DNA of 64,000 nucleotides from the NCBI GenBank assembly GCA_944390355.1, contig CALXPT010000002.1, positions 124,001 through 188,000 on the forward strand. The letters are read 5' to 3'. The position numbers were made by a program, and so were the translations under genes. Source of the DNA: an uncultured Alphaproteobacteria bacterium. GTDB lineage: Bacteria > Pseudomonadota > Alphaproteobacteria > RF32 > CAG-239. The notes under the pieces were generated by a model. That model searched no databases and was not told the DNA's origin. It saw nothing but the letters and a program-made list of their open reading frames with translations. Positions 53,964 through 62,889 of this stretch are shown in pieces (position 1 is the first letter of the stretch; every line of letters begins with the position of its first letter).

Positions 53964-55318
53964 AAATCATAGTCTGTGGAGCCGGCCGCATCGGCAAAAG
54001 CATGGTAAGCTTTTTATCTTATGGTAATAATGATATTATCGTAATTGATACCGACCAGCAAAAATTAGATGAAATCTCCAAAGAATGGGACATTATGCCA
54101 ATTTTAGGCAATGCTGCTCACCCTGATATCTTGGAAAAAGCCGAAGCCAACGATGCGGATATGATTTTGGCAGTAACCAATTCGGATGAAACAAATTTGG
54201 TCAGTTGTCAGGTTGCCGATTGCCTTTTTAATGTCCGCCAAAAAGTTGCGCGTATAGATTCACCGGAGTTTTTAAATCCGATATGGTGCGAACTGTATAA
54301 TCCCAAACATATAAACGTAGATTTATTAATTTCGCCGGATATGGCAATTGCCGAAACGATTTACGAAATTATCAAGATTCCGGGAGCCTCATCGGTCATG
54401 CCGTTAGCCGAAAAATTACTATATATGCTATCAGTGCGCTGTCAGGCAGGTTCTCCTTTAATAAAAACCCCGTTAGAACATATAGAGATGATAGCCCCCG
54501 AGATAAAAATATCCGCGGTAAGCGTTGTCAGAAACGGCAAGAACTTTATTCCTTCGGGCGAATTTTGCTTAGAAGAAGGGGATGAGTTATACTTTTTGGT
54601 TGAAAGCAAAGACATAGATGCCGCCATCACAGCCTTTGGCTGTATGCGTCCGAATAACGAAAAAGTTCTAATTTTCGGCGGCAATCAAGTAGCCTATTAT
54701 CTGGCACAAAAAATAGAAGAAGATGACAGTATTTTAAGTTGTAAGATTATTGAAGATGATAAAAGACGAGCAAGATACTTGGCGCAAAATCTGGAACACA
54801 CGCCTGTAATTTACGGAGAAATGCTGAGTGATGTGATTTTAGAAGAAGCTGACGTGGATTCGGTGGATGTAACCATATCTGCCACATTGCGAGATAAAGA
54901 TAATCTGCTGACTTCTTTAATTGCAAAGAAAAACGGAGCCAAAACAACCATTTCCGTAGTTAATTCCAAGGCCTATAACACGCTGGTCAGCAATTTGAGT
55001 GATAGTATTATAGTCGATGGCTCATCGGTAACGGTCTCGGCAATATTAAAAGAATTGCGCAAAGCCCAAATCAAACAAGCGCACTCTTTGGGAAGGGGCT
55101 TAGGAGAGATTTGGGAGATTGAAATAGATGAACATTCAGTCAATGCCAATAAGAAAATAAATGATTTGGATTTGCCGGAAAACAGCAAGATATGCGCCAT
55201 AGTCCGCGACAGGCAAATCATCTATCCGGATATTTATGCCAAAATTCTTCCCGCGGATCGGCTGATATTATTCAGTAGTTCCAAAGCAATCAAAAAAGTC
55301 GAAAAGATTTTTTCATAA
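53960..55318 (+). CDS. trkA: TrkA potassium-uptake regulator
   Basis: TrkA is the cytoplasmic NAD-binding regulator of the TrkH/G potassium channel. The 452-aa protein has two RCK modules. The first begins with IIVCGAGRIGKSMVSFL (Rossmann GxGxxG) and VIDTDQQKLDE; the second with VLIFGGNQVAYYLAQ and DDKRRARYLA, where the glycine pattern is weaker. TrkA_C domains follow each. It overlaps dusB and lies upstream of hfq. TrkH is not in this window. Confidence 0.95.
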   Translation: MKIIVCGAGRIGKSMVSFLSYGNNDIIVIDTDQQKLDEISKEWDIMPILGNAAHPDILEKAEANDADMILAVTNSDETNLVSCQVADCLFNVRQKVARIDSPEFLNPIWCELYNPKHINVDLLISPDMAIAETIYEIIKIPGASSVMPLAEKLLYMLSVRCQAGSPLIKTPLEHIEMIAPEIKISAVSVVRNGKNFIPSGEFCLEEGDELYFLVESKDIDAAITAFGCMRPNNEKVLIFGGNQVAYYLAQKIEEDDSILSCKIIEDDKRRARYLAQNLEHTPVIYGEMLSDVILEEADVDSVDVTISATLRDKDNLLTSLIAKKNGAKTTISVVNSKAYNTLVSNLSDSIIVDGSSVTVSAILKELRKAQIKQAHSLGRGLGEIWEIEIDEHSVNANKKINDLDLPENSKICAIVRDRQIIYPDIYAKILPADRLILFSSSKAIKKVEKIFS

Positions 55319-55387
55319 ATACCTTTACTAATTAAAAATTTTATAATTAAATAAGAACAATAAACAAAAAGAATAAAGGATAAAAAA

Positions 55388-55627
55388 ATGTTAAAGAATG
55401 TTCAGGAAGATTTTTTAAAAGACTTAAGCCAAAACAAAATCGCCGTAACGGTTTTTTTGGTAAACGGCGTAAAATTGCAGGGTATAATCACATGGTTTGA
55501 CGCCGAATCTTTGTTATTACGCCGAGACGGACACACACAACTGATTTTCAAACATGCCATATCCACAATAATGCCGGGGTCTCCCGTTAATATAGATATC
55601 ACGGAAAACACACAGAAATCGGAATAA
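55388..55627 (+). CDS. hfq: RNA chaperone Hfq
   Basis: Hfq is the hexameric Sm-like protein that pairs small RNAs with mRNAs. The 79-aa product has Sm1 ([20 protein letters not shown]-like, with QG at the usual place) and Sm2 [10 protein letters not shown] (canonical YKHAIST). The C-terminal tail is short and acidic. AAAGGA precedes the ATG. hflX follows after two bases. Confidence 0.98.
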   Translation: MLKNVQEDFLKDLSQNKIAVTVFLVNGVKLQGIITWFDAESLLLRRDGHTQLIFKHAISTIMPGSPVNIDITENTQKSE

Positions 55628-55629
55628 CC

Positions 55630-56940
55630 TTGAGTGAGTTTCAAATCCAAGAACGAGCACCGACAAGAGCCTGCGTCATATTTCCCAATGTTGCAACATC
55701 AAAGGATAATCTTTCACCGACAGCGCGGTTAGAAGAGGCGGTTGGGTTAGCGCATTCAATTAACTTAGAGGTAGCGCACAGCGAGGTAATAAAACTTCGA
55801 GAAATAAAAGCCGGAAATTTTTTTGGTGAGGGGAATATAGAACGATTAACCCAAATCATAACCGAACAAAAAATAGAACTGCTAATTGTCGATTCTTCTC
55901 TAAGCCCGATTCAACAGCGCAATTTAGAGAAAAAACTCAAAATCAAGGTTATAGATAGAACTGCGCTTATTCTGGAAATTTTTGGAGAACGAGCCCAAAC
56001 CAAAGAAGGAAAACTTCAGGTAGAATTAGCGCATTTGACCTACCAAAGGAGTCGTCTGGTTCGAAGTTGGACACACTTGGAAAGACAACGCGGCGGGGCC
56101 GGATTTCTGGGCGGCCCCGGAGAAACGCAAATAGAGCTGGATAGACGTATTATTGACGACAAGATTACCCGCATAAAAAAAGATTTGGAAAAAGTCCGCC
56201 GTACACGAGAGTTGCAGCGTTCCGCACGAGAAAAAATTCCCTATCCGATAGTAGCTTTGGTGGGCTATACCAATGCCGGCAAATCAACGCTTTTTAACAA
56301 ATTATCTCAGGCCGATGTTTTTGCCAAAGACCTGCTGTTTGCCACTCTTGATACAACGATGCGTCGCATAGAACTTCCCTCAAGAAGAGAAGTTATTCTA
56401 TCCGATACGGTTGGTTTTATATCCGACTTGCCGCATGAATTAATCATGTCGTTCCGCGCAACATTAGAAGAAGTTTTAGCCGCCCACATTATTGTCCATG
56501 TACGAGACATCTCAAATCCGGATACATTACTGCAAAAGAAAGACGTATTAAGTGTGTTGGAACATCTGGGCTTAAATCATATAGAAAAAAACAAAAATTA
56601 TATTGAAGTTCTCAATAAATCTGATTTACTGGATAGAGAACAACAAAATTACTATAAAGAAAAAGCCCGAAAAAATCCGAATTTATTATTGATTTCCGCG
56701 GTTACGGGCGAAGGGTTAACAGACTTTTTGACGCTGATAGATAAAAAACTTTCTGCAAACGAAACGCAGCTTGAGATAGAAATTCCGATAATTGATGGAA
56801 AATCCATATCGTGGTTGTATGAAAACGCAGAAATAACGGACAAAAAAATAATCGGAACAAAAATAAAATTCCGGTGCAAAATATCACATAAAAATTGTGC
56901 TAAATTGCAACAAATGTTGAAAAATACACCTCAAATATAA
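55630..56940 (+). CDS. hflX: GTPase HflX
   Basis: HflX is a ribosome-associated GTPase that splits stalled ribosomes. The 436-aa protein has the N-terminal HflX domain (EAVGLAHSINLEV, AGNFFGEGN, QRNLEKKLKIKVIDRTALIL), the glycine-rich linker RGGAGFLGGPGE and the G-domain with GYTNAGKST (G1), DTVGF (G3) and NKSD (G4). The start is TTG at 55630, directly after hfq; no ATG gives the conserved N-terminus. It ends the dusB-hfq cluster. Confidence 0.96.
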   Translation: MSEFQIQERAPTRACVIFPNVATSKDNLSPTARLEEAVGLAHSINLEVAHSEVIKLREIKAGNFFGEGNIERLTQIITEQKIELLIVDSSLSPIQQRNLEKKLKIKVIDRTALILEIFGERAQTKEGKLQVELAHLTYQRSRLVRSWTHLERQRGGAGFLGGPGETQIELDRRIIDDKITRIKKDLEKVRRTRELQRSAREKIPYPIVALVGYTNAGKSTLFNKLSQADVFAKDLLFATLDTTMRRIELPSRREVILSDTVGFISDLPHELIMSFRATLEEVLAAHIIVHVRDISNPDTLLQKKDVLSVLEHLGLNHIEKNKNYIEVLNKSDLLDREQQNYYKEKARKNPNLLLISAVTGEGLTDFLTLIDKKLSANETQLEIEIPIIDGKSISWLYENAEITDKKIIGTKIKFRCKISHKNCAKLQQMLKNTPQI

Positions 56941-56971
56941 TTGATAATTGAGTCGGTAGTTTTCATGATAC

Positions 56972-57010
56972 AAAAAAACAAGCGGCTTCAAATAAAAAGC
57001 CGCTTTTAAA
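56972..57010. terminator. Bidirectional terminator after hflX
   Basis: AAGCGGCTT and AAGCCGCTT with an 8-base loop, with A-run before and T-rich stretch after. It also serves the converging Cys-rich gene. Confidence 0.7.
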
Positions 57011-57025
57011 TTTTGAAATAAAAAA

Positions 57026-57400
57026 TTATTTAGGTTCCGGCACAGACAACGGTTCCGGCATAGGGCGGGGCGCATCTTTGGACAGAGGCCTTGCATGATG
57101 AGGAAACGGACGATGTTCCCCTTTCATCCGAGGTTCCGGTTCTCTTCTGGGAGCAGGAGGCACTTGCCCGCAATTACAATCCGGCACAATGTTAACGGGT
57201 GCATTTGTTTGAGCACAACCACACCCCATCATGCCGCAATTACAAGGATTTACAACAGGAGCATTCATGGCAAAAGGGCAATCGGCTCTATGCATTCCAC
57301 CCCTAAAACCATATGGATGAGATAAGGATTTACCGACAAAAACACCAACGGCAAACAATACCGCTCCACCGATAATCATATACAAAACATTTTTTTCCAT
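57026..57400 (-). CDS. Membrane-anchored Cys/Pro-rich small protein
   Basis: ATG 57400 follows a GGAG by eight bases; a start further upstream would lack this site. The 124-aa protein has one membrane segment (about 5-24), then a region with seven Cys in about 45 residues: DCPF, NPCNCGMMGCGC and DCNCG. The last 45 residues are Pro, Arg and His-rich (PAPRREPEP, HRPFPHHARP). Paired Cys-x-Cys motifs suggest metal binding or disulphide links in the periplasm. I recognise no family. It has its own promoter and terminator. Confidence 0.75.
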   Translation of the reverse strand: MEKNVLYMIIGGAVLFAVGVFVGKSLSHPYGFRGGMHRADCPFAMNAPVVNPCNCGMMGCGCAQTNAPVNIVPDCNCGQVPPAPRREPEPRMKGEHRPFPHHARPLSKDAPRPMPEPLSVPEPK

Positions 57401-57420
57401 AATTAATTCTCCTTTTTTAT

Positions 57421-57449
57421 GTATAACCACTATAAAAACAAAATATCAA
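57421..57449 (-). promoter_or_regulatory. Promoter of the Cys-rich gene
   Basis: Minus strand: TTGATA, 17 bases, TTATAC, about 20 bases before the start codon. Confidence 0.5.
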
Positions 57450-57499
57450 GATTATATTAATAAACGCTAATTTTTTGATTATTTTTTTAGGGGGAAGAA

Positions 57500-58339
57500 A
57501 TGTTAAATTTTGAACCATTGGCAATAGATAAGATGCCTAGGTATCAACAATTATATAACCAAAGTGATGGACAAAGTCTAGCTAACTCTTTTTACTATAT
57601 GTGGATGAATTCCAAGCAACAACCTTGCGAATGGGCTTTTGAAGATGATATTTGTTGGATAAGAACAAGCATAAATAACAAAATATATTATAAAGCACCA
57701 GTAGGAAATATATCAAAATACAATATCAAAGAACTGTTAAAAAAGCTTCCGCCAAAATCAGAGCTGATAGATATACCGGAGACATTGGCACCGGAACTTA
57801 TCAAAAACGGTTACTTCCATTTACACGAAGTTCCGACGGAACAAGAAATCAGTTTTTCGGTTCAAGACTTGGAAGAACTCCCCGGAGATGCTTACCATGT
57901 GAAAAGACAGCATCTGAAATATTTTTTATGGGCTTATGAATATAAACAAGATGAAATCCGCCCGAAATACATCCCCGACATCAAACGAATGATAAAAAAA
58001 CAGATAGATAGTCCGGAAAAAAAAGAAAACTATAATCAAATTTGCAAAATTTTAGACAACTGGAAAATATTTAAGGATTATTTGGAAGGAAGGGTATTTG
58101 TAATAAAAAAACAAGTACAAAGTGTCATAATCGGAGAGAAGACGAGCAAAAATTATATGCTGATACATGTTGAGGCCGAAAATCCGAGAATAAAAGGACT
58201 TGTAGCGGCAACTCAAAAATTTTATCTTGAAAAATTTAATACCATCAAGCAGGCAAATTTTGGCAAAATATTCATACCTGCCAGCCGGTACAATTTGCCG
58301 CGAAATATCGTATCAAAATACAAACTGCAGTTAGAATGA
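57500..58339 (+). CDS. DUF2156-family protein (phosphatidylglycerol lysyltransferase C-domain-like)
   Basis: AGGGGGAAG precedes the ATG. The 279-aa soluble protein opens with NFEPLAIDKMPRYQQLYNQ..SLANSFYYMWMNS, the pattern of DUF2156 proteins. The YHVKRQHLKYFLWAYEY segment and the C-terminal VEAENPRIKGLVAATQKFYLEKF fit the paired GNAT-like domain. Relatives include the C-terminal domain of MprF, which adds lysine to phosphatidylglycerol, but short forms have no membrane domain and their role is unknown. It stands alone with its own terminator. Confidence 0.8.
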   Translation: MLNFEPLAIDKMPRYQQLYNQSDGQSLANSFYYMWMNSKQQPCEWAFEDDICWIRTSINNKIYYKAPVGNISKYNIKELLKKLPPKSELIDIPETLAPELIKNGYFHLHEVPTEQEISFSVQDLEELPGDAYHVKRQHLKYFLWAYEYKQDEIRPKYIPDIKRMIKKQIDSPEKKENYNQICKILDNWKIFKDYLEGRVFVIKKQVQSVIIGEKTSKNYMLIHVEAENPRIKGLVAATQKFYLEKFNTIKQANFGKIFIPASRYNLPRNIVSKYKLQLE

Positions 58340-58342
58340 CGA

Positions 58343-58366
58343 AAGCCGCCTTGGGGCGGCTTAATT
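58343..58366 (+). terminator. Terminator of the DUF2156 gene
   Basis: AAGCCGCC and GGCGGCTT, followed by a weak T-stretch; near-symmetric, so it may also work for the converging glycosyltransferase gene. Confidence 0.6.
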
Positions 58367-58390
58367 TAACAAATACAAGCGTAAATAAAT

Positions 58391-59341
58391 TTATTCTAAA
58401 GAATTAAGCGGGTTAACGACGCGGCGAACACCATCAAGAGCCAAGAAATCGCCTTTCATTTTTTCCAACGCGGAAAGATTAGGAAGTTGAGGAGAAATTT
58501 TGCAGCGAAGATACCGAACAAAAGCCGACGAAAACCAAGGAAATTTGCGCGTTTTGCGAATCATCTTCCAATAGGCTGAAACCGCTTTGCCATACATTAA
58601 TTTTTGAGCATTTTCGGGCAGAGAAGGATTATCCGTCAAAACGTAATAATAAGCCAGAAAACGGTCATGGTCAAGTTGCAGCTTATTTCCGGAAAAATTT
58701 CCGATTTCTCTGGGAACGAGTACGACATTTGCATCAATTTTAATGACACCGTCGGCATGAATGGCAGCCCGAATGGGAATAGATTCGTCTTGAATAAAGA
58801 CGCGCTCATCGGCACCTTTGGCTTTTTTCAAAACGTCGGTTTTAATAATCTGTCCCATTCGTGTAAAACGACCACGAAGAACACCGAGTAACGCATTTTT
58901 TTGATAAGTGTAACCAAAATCTTCAAGAGTCTCATCTTCAAGTTCTTGGGGAAACTTTCCTGTTTTCTGGAAACATCCATAAACCATATCAGCGTTTAAC
59001 TCTTGCGCTAAATCGAGCATTTTTCGAGTAGAATCAATCGGAAATATATCATCGGAATCAAGCATACGAACATATTTTCCATGCGCAAGAGATATACCTT
59101 GATTAGTTCTTGGACTAATTCCTCGATTATCTTTATTTTCGACAATAATAACGTTTGGAACACCTTTGGTATATTTTTTGATAATTTCAACCGATTTATC
59201 GGTAGATAAATCATCAATAAAAATGAACTCGGGATTCTCCAATCCTGTTTGCCCGAGCAGAGACTTAAGAACCGACGGCAAATAATATTCTTTATTATAG
59301 ACCGTCATAACAAAACTGACATCAATAGGCTTTTCAGACAT
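58391..59341 (-). CDS. Family 2 glycosyltransferase
   Basis: The 316-aa GT-A enzyme has VSFVMTVYNKEYYLPSVL at the N-terminus, FIDDLSTDKSVEI, NRGISPRTNQG and the divalent metal motif MLDSDD (about residues 93-98). The QDESIPIRAA segment is the likely base-bearing region. It transfers a sugar from a nucleotide donor, probably to an envelope glycan. AAGGTG precedes the ATG. It follows the DUF2155 gene by 11 bases, so it is part of the MCE/DUF2155 run. Confidence 0.93.
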   Translation of the reverse strand: MSEKPIDVSFVMTVYNKEYYLPSVLKSLLGQTGLENPEFIFIDDLSTDKSVEIIKKYTKGVPNVIIVENKDNRGISPRTNQGISLAHGKYVRMLDSDDIFPIDSTRKMLDLAQELNADMVYGCFQKTGKFPQELEDETLEDFGYTYQKNALLGVLRGRFTRMGQIIKTDVLKKAKGADERVFIQDESIPIRAAIHADGVIKIDANVVLVPREIGNFSGNKLQLDHDRFLAYYYVLTDNPSLPENAQKLMYGKAVSAYWKMIRKTRKFPWFSSAFVRYLRCKISPQLPNLSALEKMKGDFLALDGVRRVVNPLNSLE

Positions 59342-59352
59342 TACGCACCTTC

Positions 59353-60345
59353 TTATTGTAACAAATCAGGAAGATCCAAATCATCCGTAGAATTTTCAAA
59401 AAGAGCCGCCTCATCGGAAACATCCTCCGAATGAACCTCTGCCTCATTCTTATCTTCGACATCCGTTGAAACATTGTCTGAAACGACAGAAACGGATTCG
59501 CCGAGAGACTCATTATCTGCTTGATAAGGGACATATTCGGTGTTTTCCGGAGCATTACCGGCAGGAGTATCAAGAGAAGGCTCAAAGATGAGCGTTTCGG
59601 GCTTACCGTCATTATTTTCATCTTCATCACTTTCTTGAGTGAAAAATACCTTAAGTTTTTCATCTTCGGAAACAGCAGGCTCAACGGATACCGCCTCAGA
59701 CTTTTCAACTGTTTGTTTTTTCTCTTGATTTTCAGAAGCATTTTCTTCGGCAGAAGAAGTCATTTCATCGCTGGTCTGAATTTTTTCATCCAAAGGTTGG
59801 GAATTATCCTCTTGTAAAGCGGCTGGCATCGGAGAAATTTCAACATCCAACACATCTTCAATACCGCCTTTGGCTGCATCATCGCCATCAGAGGCGGTTT
59901 CTTGCTGTTTCATGGGAATTTCATCACGTTTAAGCAATTCATCATCACTTAACAGCTTATTTTTGTCGACCTCGGTATCCACGCATTGCAAAAGCCACAC
60001 ATCATAAATCGGGTGAGCAACGGCATTCAGGGCAGGGCTTGAAGAGACCATCCAACCTTTAAAGATATTAAGCAAACTACCGTCTTCATGCTTATCGACC
60101 ACATCAACAAAAGCAAAATTATCGGGAGTTTCTTCGGGCGGGCGCGTTTTGCAACTACGCACGACAATAGAAAAGCTGCCAAATTCCACTTCACCGTTAA
60201 CCGGCACATCAATAACACTGACTCTGCCGGTTAGTTTATTCATGGCTTGGAGCTTAGCGGTATTTTTATCAATCTCTTTAGCATCAAGAGGTTGACTTAC
60301 AAGAACCGCACCAAGCAGAGCAATTTTGAAAAAATTATTATTCAT
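59353..60345 (-). CDS. DUF2155 protein with long acidic tail
   Basis: ATG 60345 overlaps the end of mlaD by eight bases. The product (330 aa) has a signal peptide (MNNNFFKIALLGAVLVSQPLDA). Residues about 30-135 are the DUF2155 domain: LNKLTGRVS-like, EFGSFSIVVRSCKTRPPEETPDN, FKGWMVSSSPALNAVAHPIYDVWLLQC. About 190 residues of acidic, Ser/Glu-rich, disordered sequence follow, which most family members lack. DUF2155 genes lie beside MlaD in many alphaproteobacteria. The function is unknown, but context suggests a role in envelope lipid transport. Confidence 0.88.
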   Translation of the reverse strand: MNNNFFKIALLGAVLVSQPLDAKEIDKNTAKLQAMNKLTGRVSVIDVPVNGEVEFGSFSIVVRSCKTRPPEETPDNFAFVDVVDKHEDGSLLNIFKGWMVSSSPALNAVAHPIYDVWLLQCVDTEVDKNKLLSDDELLKRDEIPMKQQETASDGDDAAKGGIEDVLDVEISPMPAALQEDNSQPLDEKIQTSDEMTSSAEENASENQEKKQTVEKSEAVSVEPAVSEDEKLKVFFTQESDEDENNDGKPETLIFEPSLDTPAGNAPENTEYVPYQADNESLGESVSVVSDNVSTDVEDKNEAEVHSEDVSDEAALFENSTDDLDLPDLLQ

Positions 60346-60802
60346 CAGACTTACCGCCGTTATCCGTAACCATAAAGATAATTTCACCGACCATATCTTC
60401 TAAAGTTTTAAAATCCTTAACATATCGAATATTGTCGCCGTTTTTAAGATATTCTTTTTCATGCCCCGGTTCAATTTTAATAAACTTGTCGCCGATAAGT
60501 CCGTCGCCGACAATCACCGCGGTACTGTCAACCGGAAGTTTGACATCTGAACCGATGCTCATGACAATATCGGCATCATAAGTCTCATTGTCAAGCTTTT
60601 GAGAAATAACCGTGCCGACCTTAATACCGTTAATACGCACATCCGAGCCGACATTAAGTCCGCCGACTTTAAGGAATTTAGCGTGAACTTCATAGCCTTT
60701 AACGACTTGCAGATTTGAAACGTTATAAGCAAAATACAGGAAAAAAGCCGCGACAAACAAGACAACGGCGCCCATAATAGTTTCCATAGGTCTTTTATTC
60801 AT
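60338..60802 (-). CDS. mlaD: MlaD-type MCE lipid-transport protein
   Basis: The 154-aa protein has one membrane segment (about 7-26), then one MCE domain: VHAKFLKVGGLNVGSDVRINGIKVGTV, ADIVMSIGSDVKLPVDSTA, GLIGDKFIKIEPG. MlaD is the substrate-binding subunit of the MlaFEDB phospholipid transporter, in the periplasm. No MlaE or MlaF gene is in this window. Only 18 bases separate it from the second MCE gene upstream. Confidence 0.92.
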   Translation of the reverse strand: MNKRPMETIMGAVVLFVAAFFLYFAYNVSNLQVVKGYEVHAKFLKVGGLNVGSDVRINGIKVGTVISQKLDNETYDADIVMSIGSDVKLPVDSTAVIVGDGLIGDKFIKIEPGHEKEYLKNGDNIRYVKDFKTLEDMVGEIIFMVTDNGGKSDE

Positions 60803-60820
60803 GATATCTATCCTTCCGAA

Positions 60821-61336
60821 TTATTTAGATTCTTCTTTTTTTGAGGATTTACCGATAGAAATGATTCTGTCAATCAATTCTTCAATAACCATAGCATCTT
60901 GAGTGTAAGCAAATTCTCCCCCCGGCTGAATAAAATCGGGCGAGCCCCCTGGTTCGATTTCGATATACTTGCTTCCCATGATACCCGCGCTGACAATAGA
61001 AGCACTGCTGTCATCGGGAATTTTAACATTATCATCGAGTTCCAAGGTCAAGATAGCCTTAAAATCCGCATCAAGCTTAGCATCAACCACCTGACCGATG
61101 GTAACGCCGGCCAATCTGACCTTATCACCGACCAACAATCCGTCGGTACGGTTAAAACGGGCATTAATTTCATAAGATTGCCCATGATTAACCTCTGCGG
61201 TAGATTTTCTGCCATAAACCACGAACAAAGTAATCAAGACGACGACCAAAGCGGCATAGAGTCCTGTTTTCAATGCATAAGATTCTTCTTTTGAATAAGT
61301 TTCCGGCACTTTCATATACTCCTCAATAAAACTCAT
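60821..61336 (-). CDS. Second MlaD-type MCE protein
   Basis: The 171-aa protein has a membrane segment (about 24-43) and one MCE domain: YEINARFNRTDGLLVGDKVRLAGVTIGQV, LTLELDDNVKIPDDSSASIV, GIMGSKYIEIEPGG. It differs clearly from the following mlaD, so the pair are old paralogues. GAGGAG lies only three bases before a second ATG (61315), so the start could be there; ATG 61336 is used. It heads the two-MCE, DUF2155, GT2 run. Confidence 0.9.
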   Translation of the reverse strand: MSFIEEYMKVPETYSKEESYALKTGLYAALVVVLITLFVVYGRKSTAEVNHGQSYEINARFNRTDGLLVGDKVRLAGVTIGQVVDAKLDADFKAILTLELDDNVKIPDDSSASIVSAGIMGSKYIEIEPGGSPDFIQPGGEFAYTQDAMVIEELIDRIISIGKSSKKEESK

Positions 61337-61465
61337 CTTTATATATTGATAGAATAAAATAACCGATTTGTCATCAATCTTTTTAATAAAATAAAATAGT
61401 TGTTAAAATTTAAAAAAAATCCGCTAGAATAACAAAGAGGAAAGAAACGATTCAAAGGAAAAAAA

Positions 61466-62194
61466 ATGATAACGGTCAAAGGCTTATGCAAGAATTTTGA
61501 ACATATTGAGGCCTTAAAAGATATAAACTTTACCATAAGTCGAGGGGAGATAGTCGCCCTTTTAGGGCCGAACGGAGCGGGAAAAACGACCCTGATTCGC
61601 CTATTAACCGGACTTTTATCCCCAAGCGAAGGCGAAATTTTCTACAATGATGAAAAACTATCAACCAATAGAGTAGCCGTTCTCTCCCAAATAGGCTACA
61701 TCCCCGAGAATGCTCCTATATATAAGGATATGAGTACATACGAATTTTTACATTACACGGCACAATTAAAAAATCTTTCGGCAGACATCTTTGAAGAGCG
61801 ATTAAAACAGCTGATAAAATCACTGGAATTGACGGAAGCCATGAACCGACAGATAGGAGAACTCTCAAAAGGCTTCCGCCACAGAGTAGCGATTGCTGCG
61901 GCGGTATTGCACGCCCCCGATATTCTGATATTGGACGAACCGTCGGAAGGTTTGGATCCCAATCAAAAATTTGCCCTGCGCAAATTTATTCAAAAATTTG
62001 CCGCGAGAGGGCTGGTAATCATTTCCACGCACATTATGGAAGATGTTGAAGCACTTGCCGGCCGCATAATTTTGTTAAACAACGGACGTATTATTGAAGA
62101 CACCACACCGTTTAAGTTAAAATACAAAATGCCCGACAAAGATTTGTCCTCAGCATTTCGTCGTATCACATCATCTCAGCAGGCCCAATCATGA
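61466..62194 (+). CDS. ABC transporter ATP-binding protein (GldA-like)
   Basis: The 242-aa protein has Walker A LGPNGAGKTTL (about residues 34-44), the signature LSKGFRHRVAIA (an LSGGQ variant), Walker B ILILDEPSEGLDP and the switch His in ISTHIMED. It is the ATPase of a Gld-type exporter and overlaps the permease by four bases. It is coupled to a membrane and an auxiliary subunit. The substrate is unknown; in Bacteroidetes GldAFG supports gliding, but here it is likely another export role. Confidence 0.92.
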   Translation: MITVKGLCKNFEHIEALKDINFTISRGEIVALLGPNGAGKTTLIRLLTGLLSPSEGEIFYNDEKLSTNRVAVLSQIGYIPENAPIYKDMSTYEFLHYTAQLKNLSADIFEERLKQLIKSLELTEAMNRQIGELSKGFRHRVAIAAAVLHAPDILILDEPSEGLDPNQKFALRKFIQKFAARGLVIISTHIMEDVEALAGRIILLNNGRIIEDTTPFKLKYKMPDKDLSSAFRRITSSQQAQS

Positions 62195-62880
62195 AACAAC
62201 AACTGACAGCCGTTTTCACCAAAGAGTTTTTTGCATATTTCAGCAATTTCACCGCATATTTTATCATTATAATTTATGCGGGACTAACACTGATAACCAC
62301 ATTTTATTTCGGCCGATTTTTTAACATGGATAACGCCGGATTAACATCGTTTTTCAGTTATCAACCCGAAATTTTATCAATAATAATCCCCGGAATATGT
62401 ATGCACCTGTGGTCGGATGAATATCGTTTGGGAACAATAGAATTTTTGCTGACGCAGCCGGTAGAATATAAAGTTTTAATATTAGGAAAATATTTTGCAT
62501 CTTGCACCTTTGTTTTGTTGTTGGCATTATCAACCGTATTTCTGCCGTTAATAACATCATTCTATGGCTCATTAAATATTTCAACCGTTATAAGCGGCTA
62601 TATAGGTTTAATTTTTGTAATAATGAGCTTTTGCGCCTTGAGTAATTTAATCTCAATGCTAAGCACGCGTCCGGTTATAAGCTTTTTAGCTGCCTTCATC
62701 CTCATTCGTTTACTGATGATGCTTAATTTAGAAGGCTGGCAAGATTACGGATTTACGCAAAATTATTACAATATAATAAGCGGCAGATTGGCCTTATCAT
62801 CAATAATGTATTTTATCTTAATGACGCTGTTGTCATTATGGGCAGAACAAGCAGTCATATCAAACAAAAAAACACTCTAG
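62191..62880 (+). CDS. ABC-2-type permease (GldF-like)
   Basis: The 229-aa protein has about six membrane segments and the ABC-2 pattern (FTKEFFAYFSNFTAYFIIIIYAG at the N-terminus, DEYRLGTIEFLLTQPV in the first loop). It starts within the end of the ATPase gene (ATGA overlap) and ends ten bases before the auxiliary gene. The three form one transporter. Confidence 0.9.
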   Translation: MKQQLTAVFTKEFFAYFSNFTAYFIIIIYAGLTLITTFYFGRFFNMDNAGLTSFFSYQPEILSIIIPGICMHLWSDEYRLGTIEFLLTQPVEYKVLILGKYFASCTFVLLLALSTVFLPLITSFYGSLNISTVISGYIGLIFVIMSFCALSNLISMLSTRPVISFLAAFILIRLLMMLNLEGWQDYGFTQNYYNIISGRLALSSIMYFILMTLLSLWAEQAVISNKKTL

Positions 62881-62889
62881 GAGAAAACC

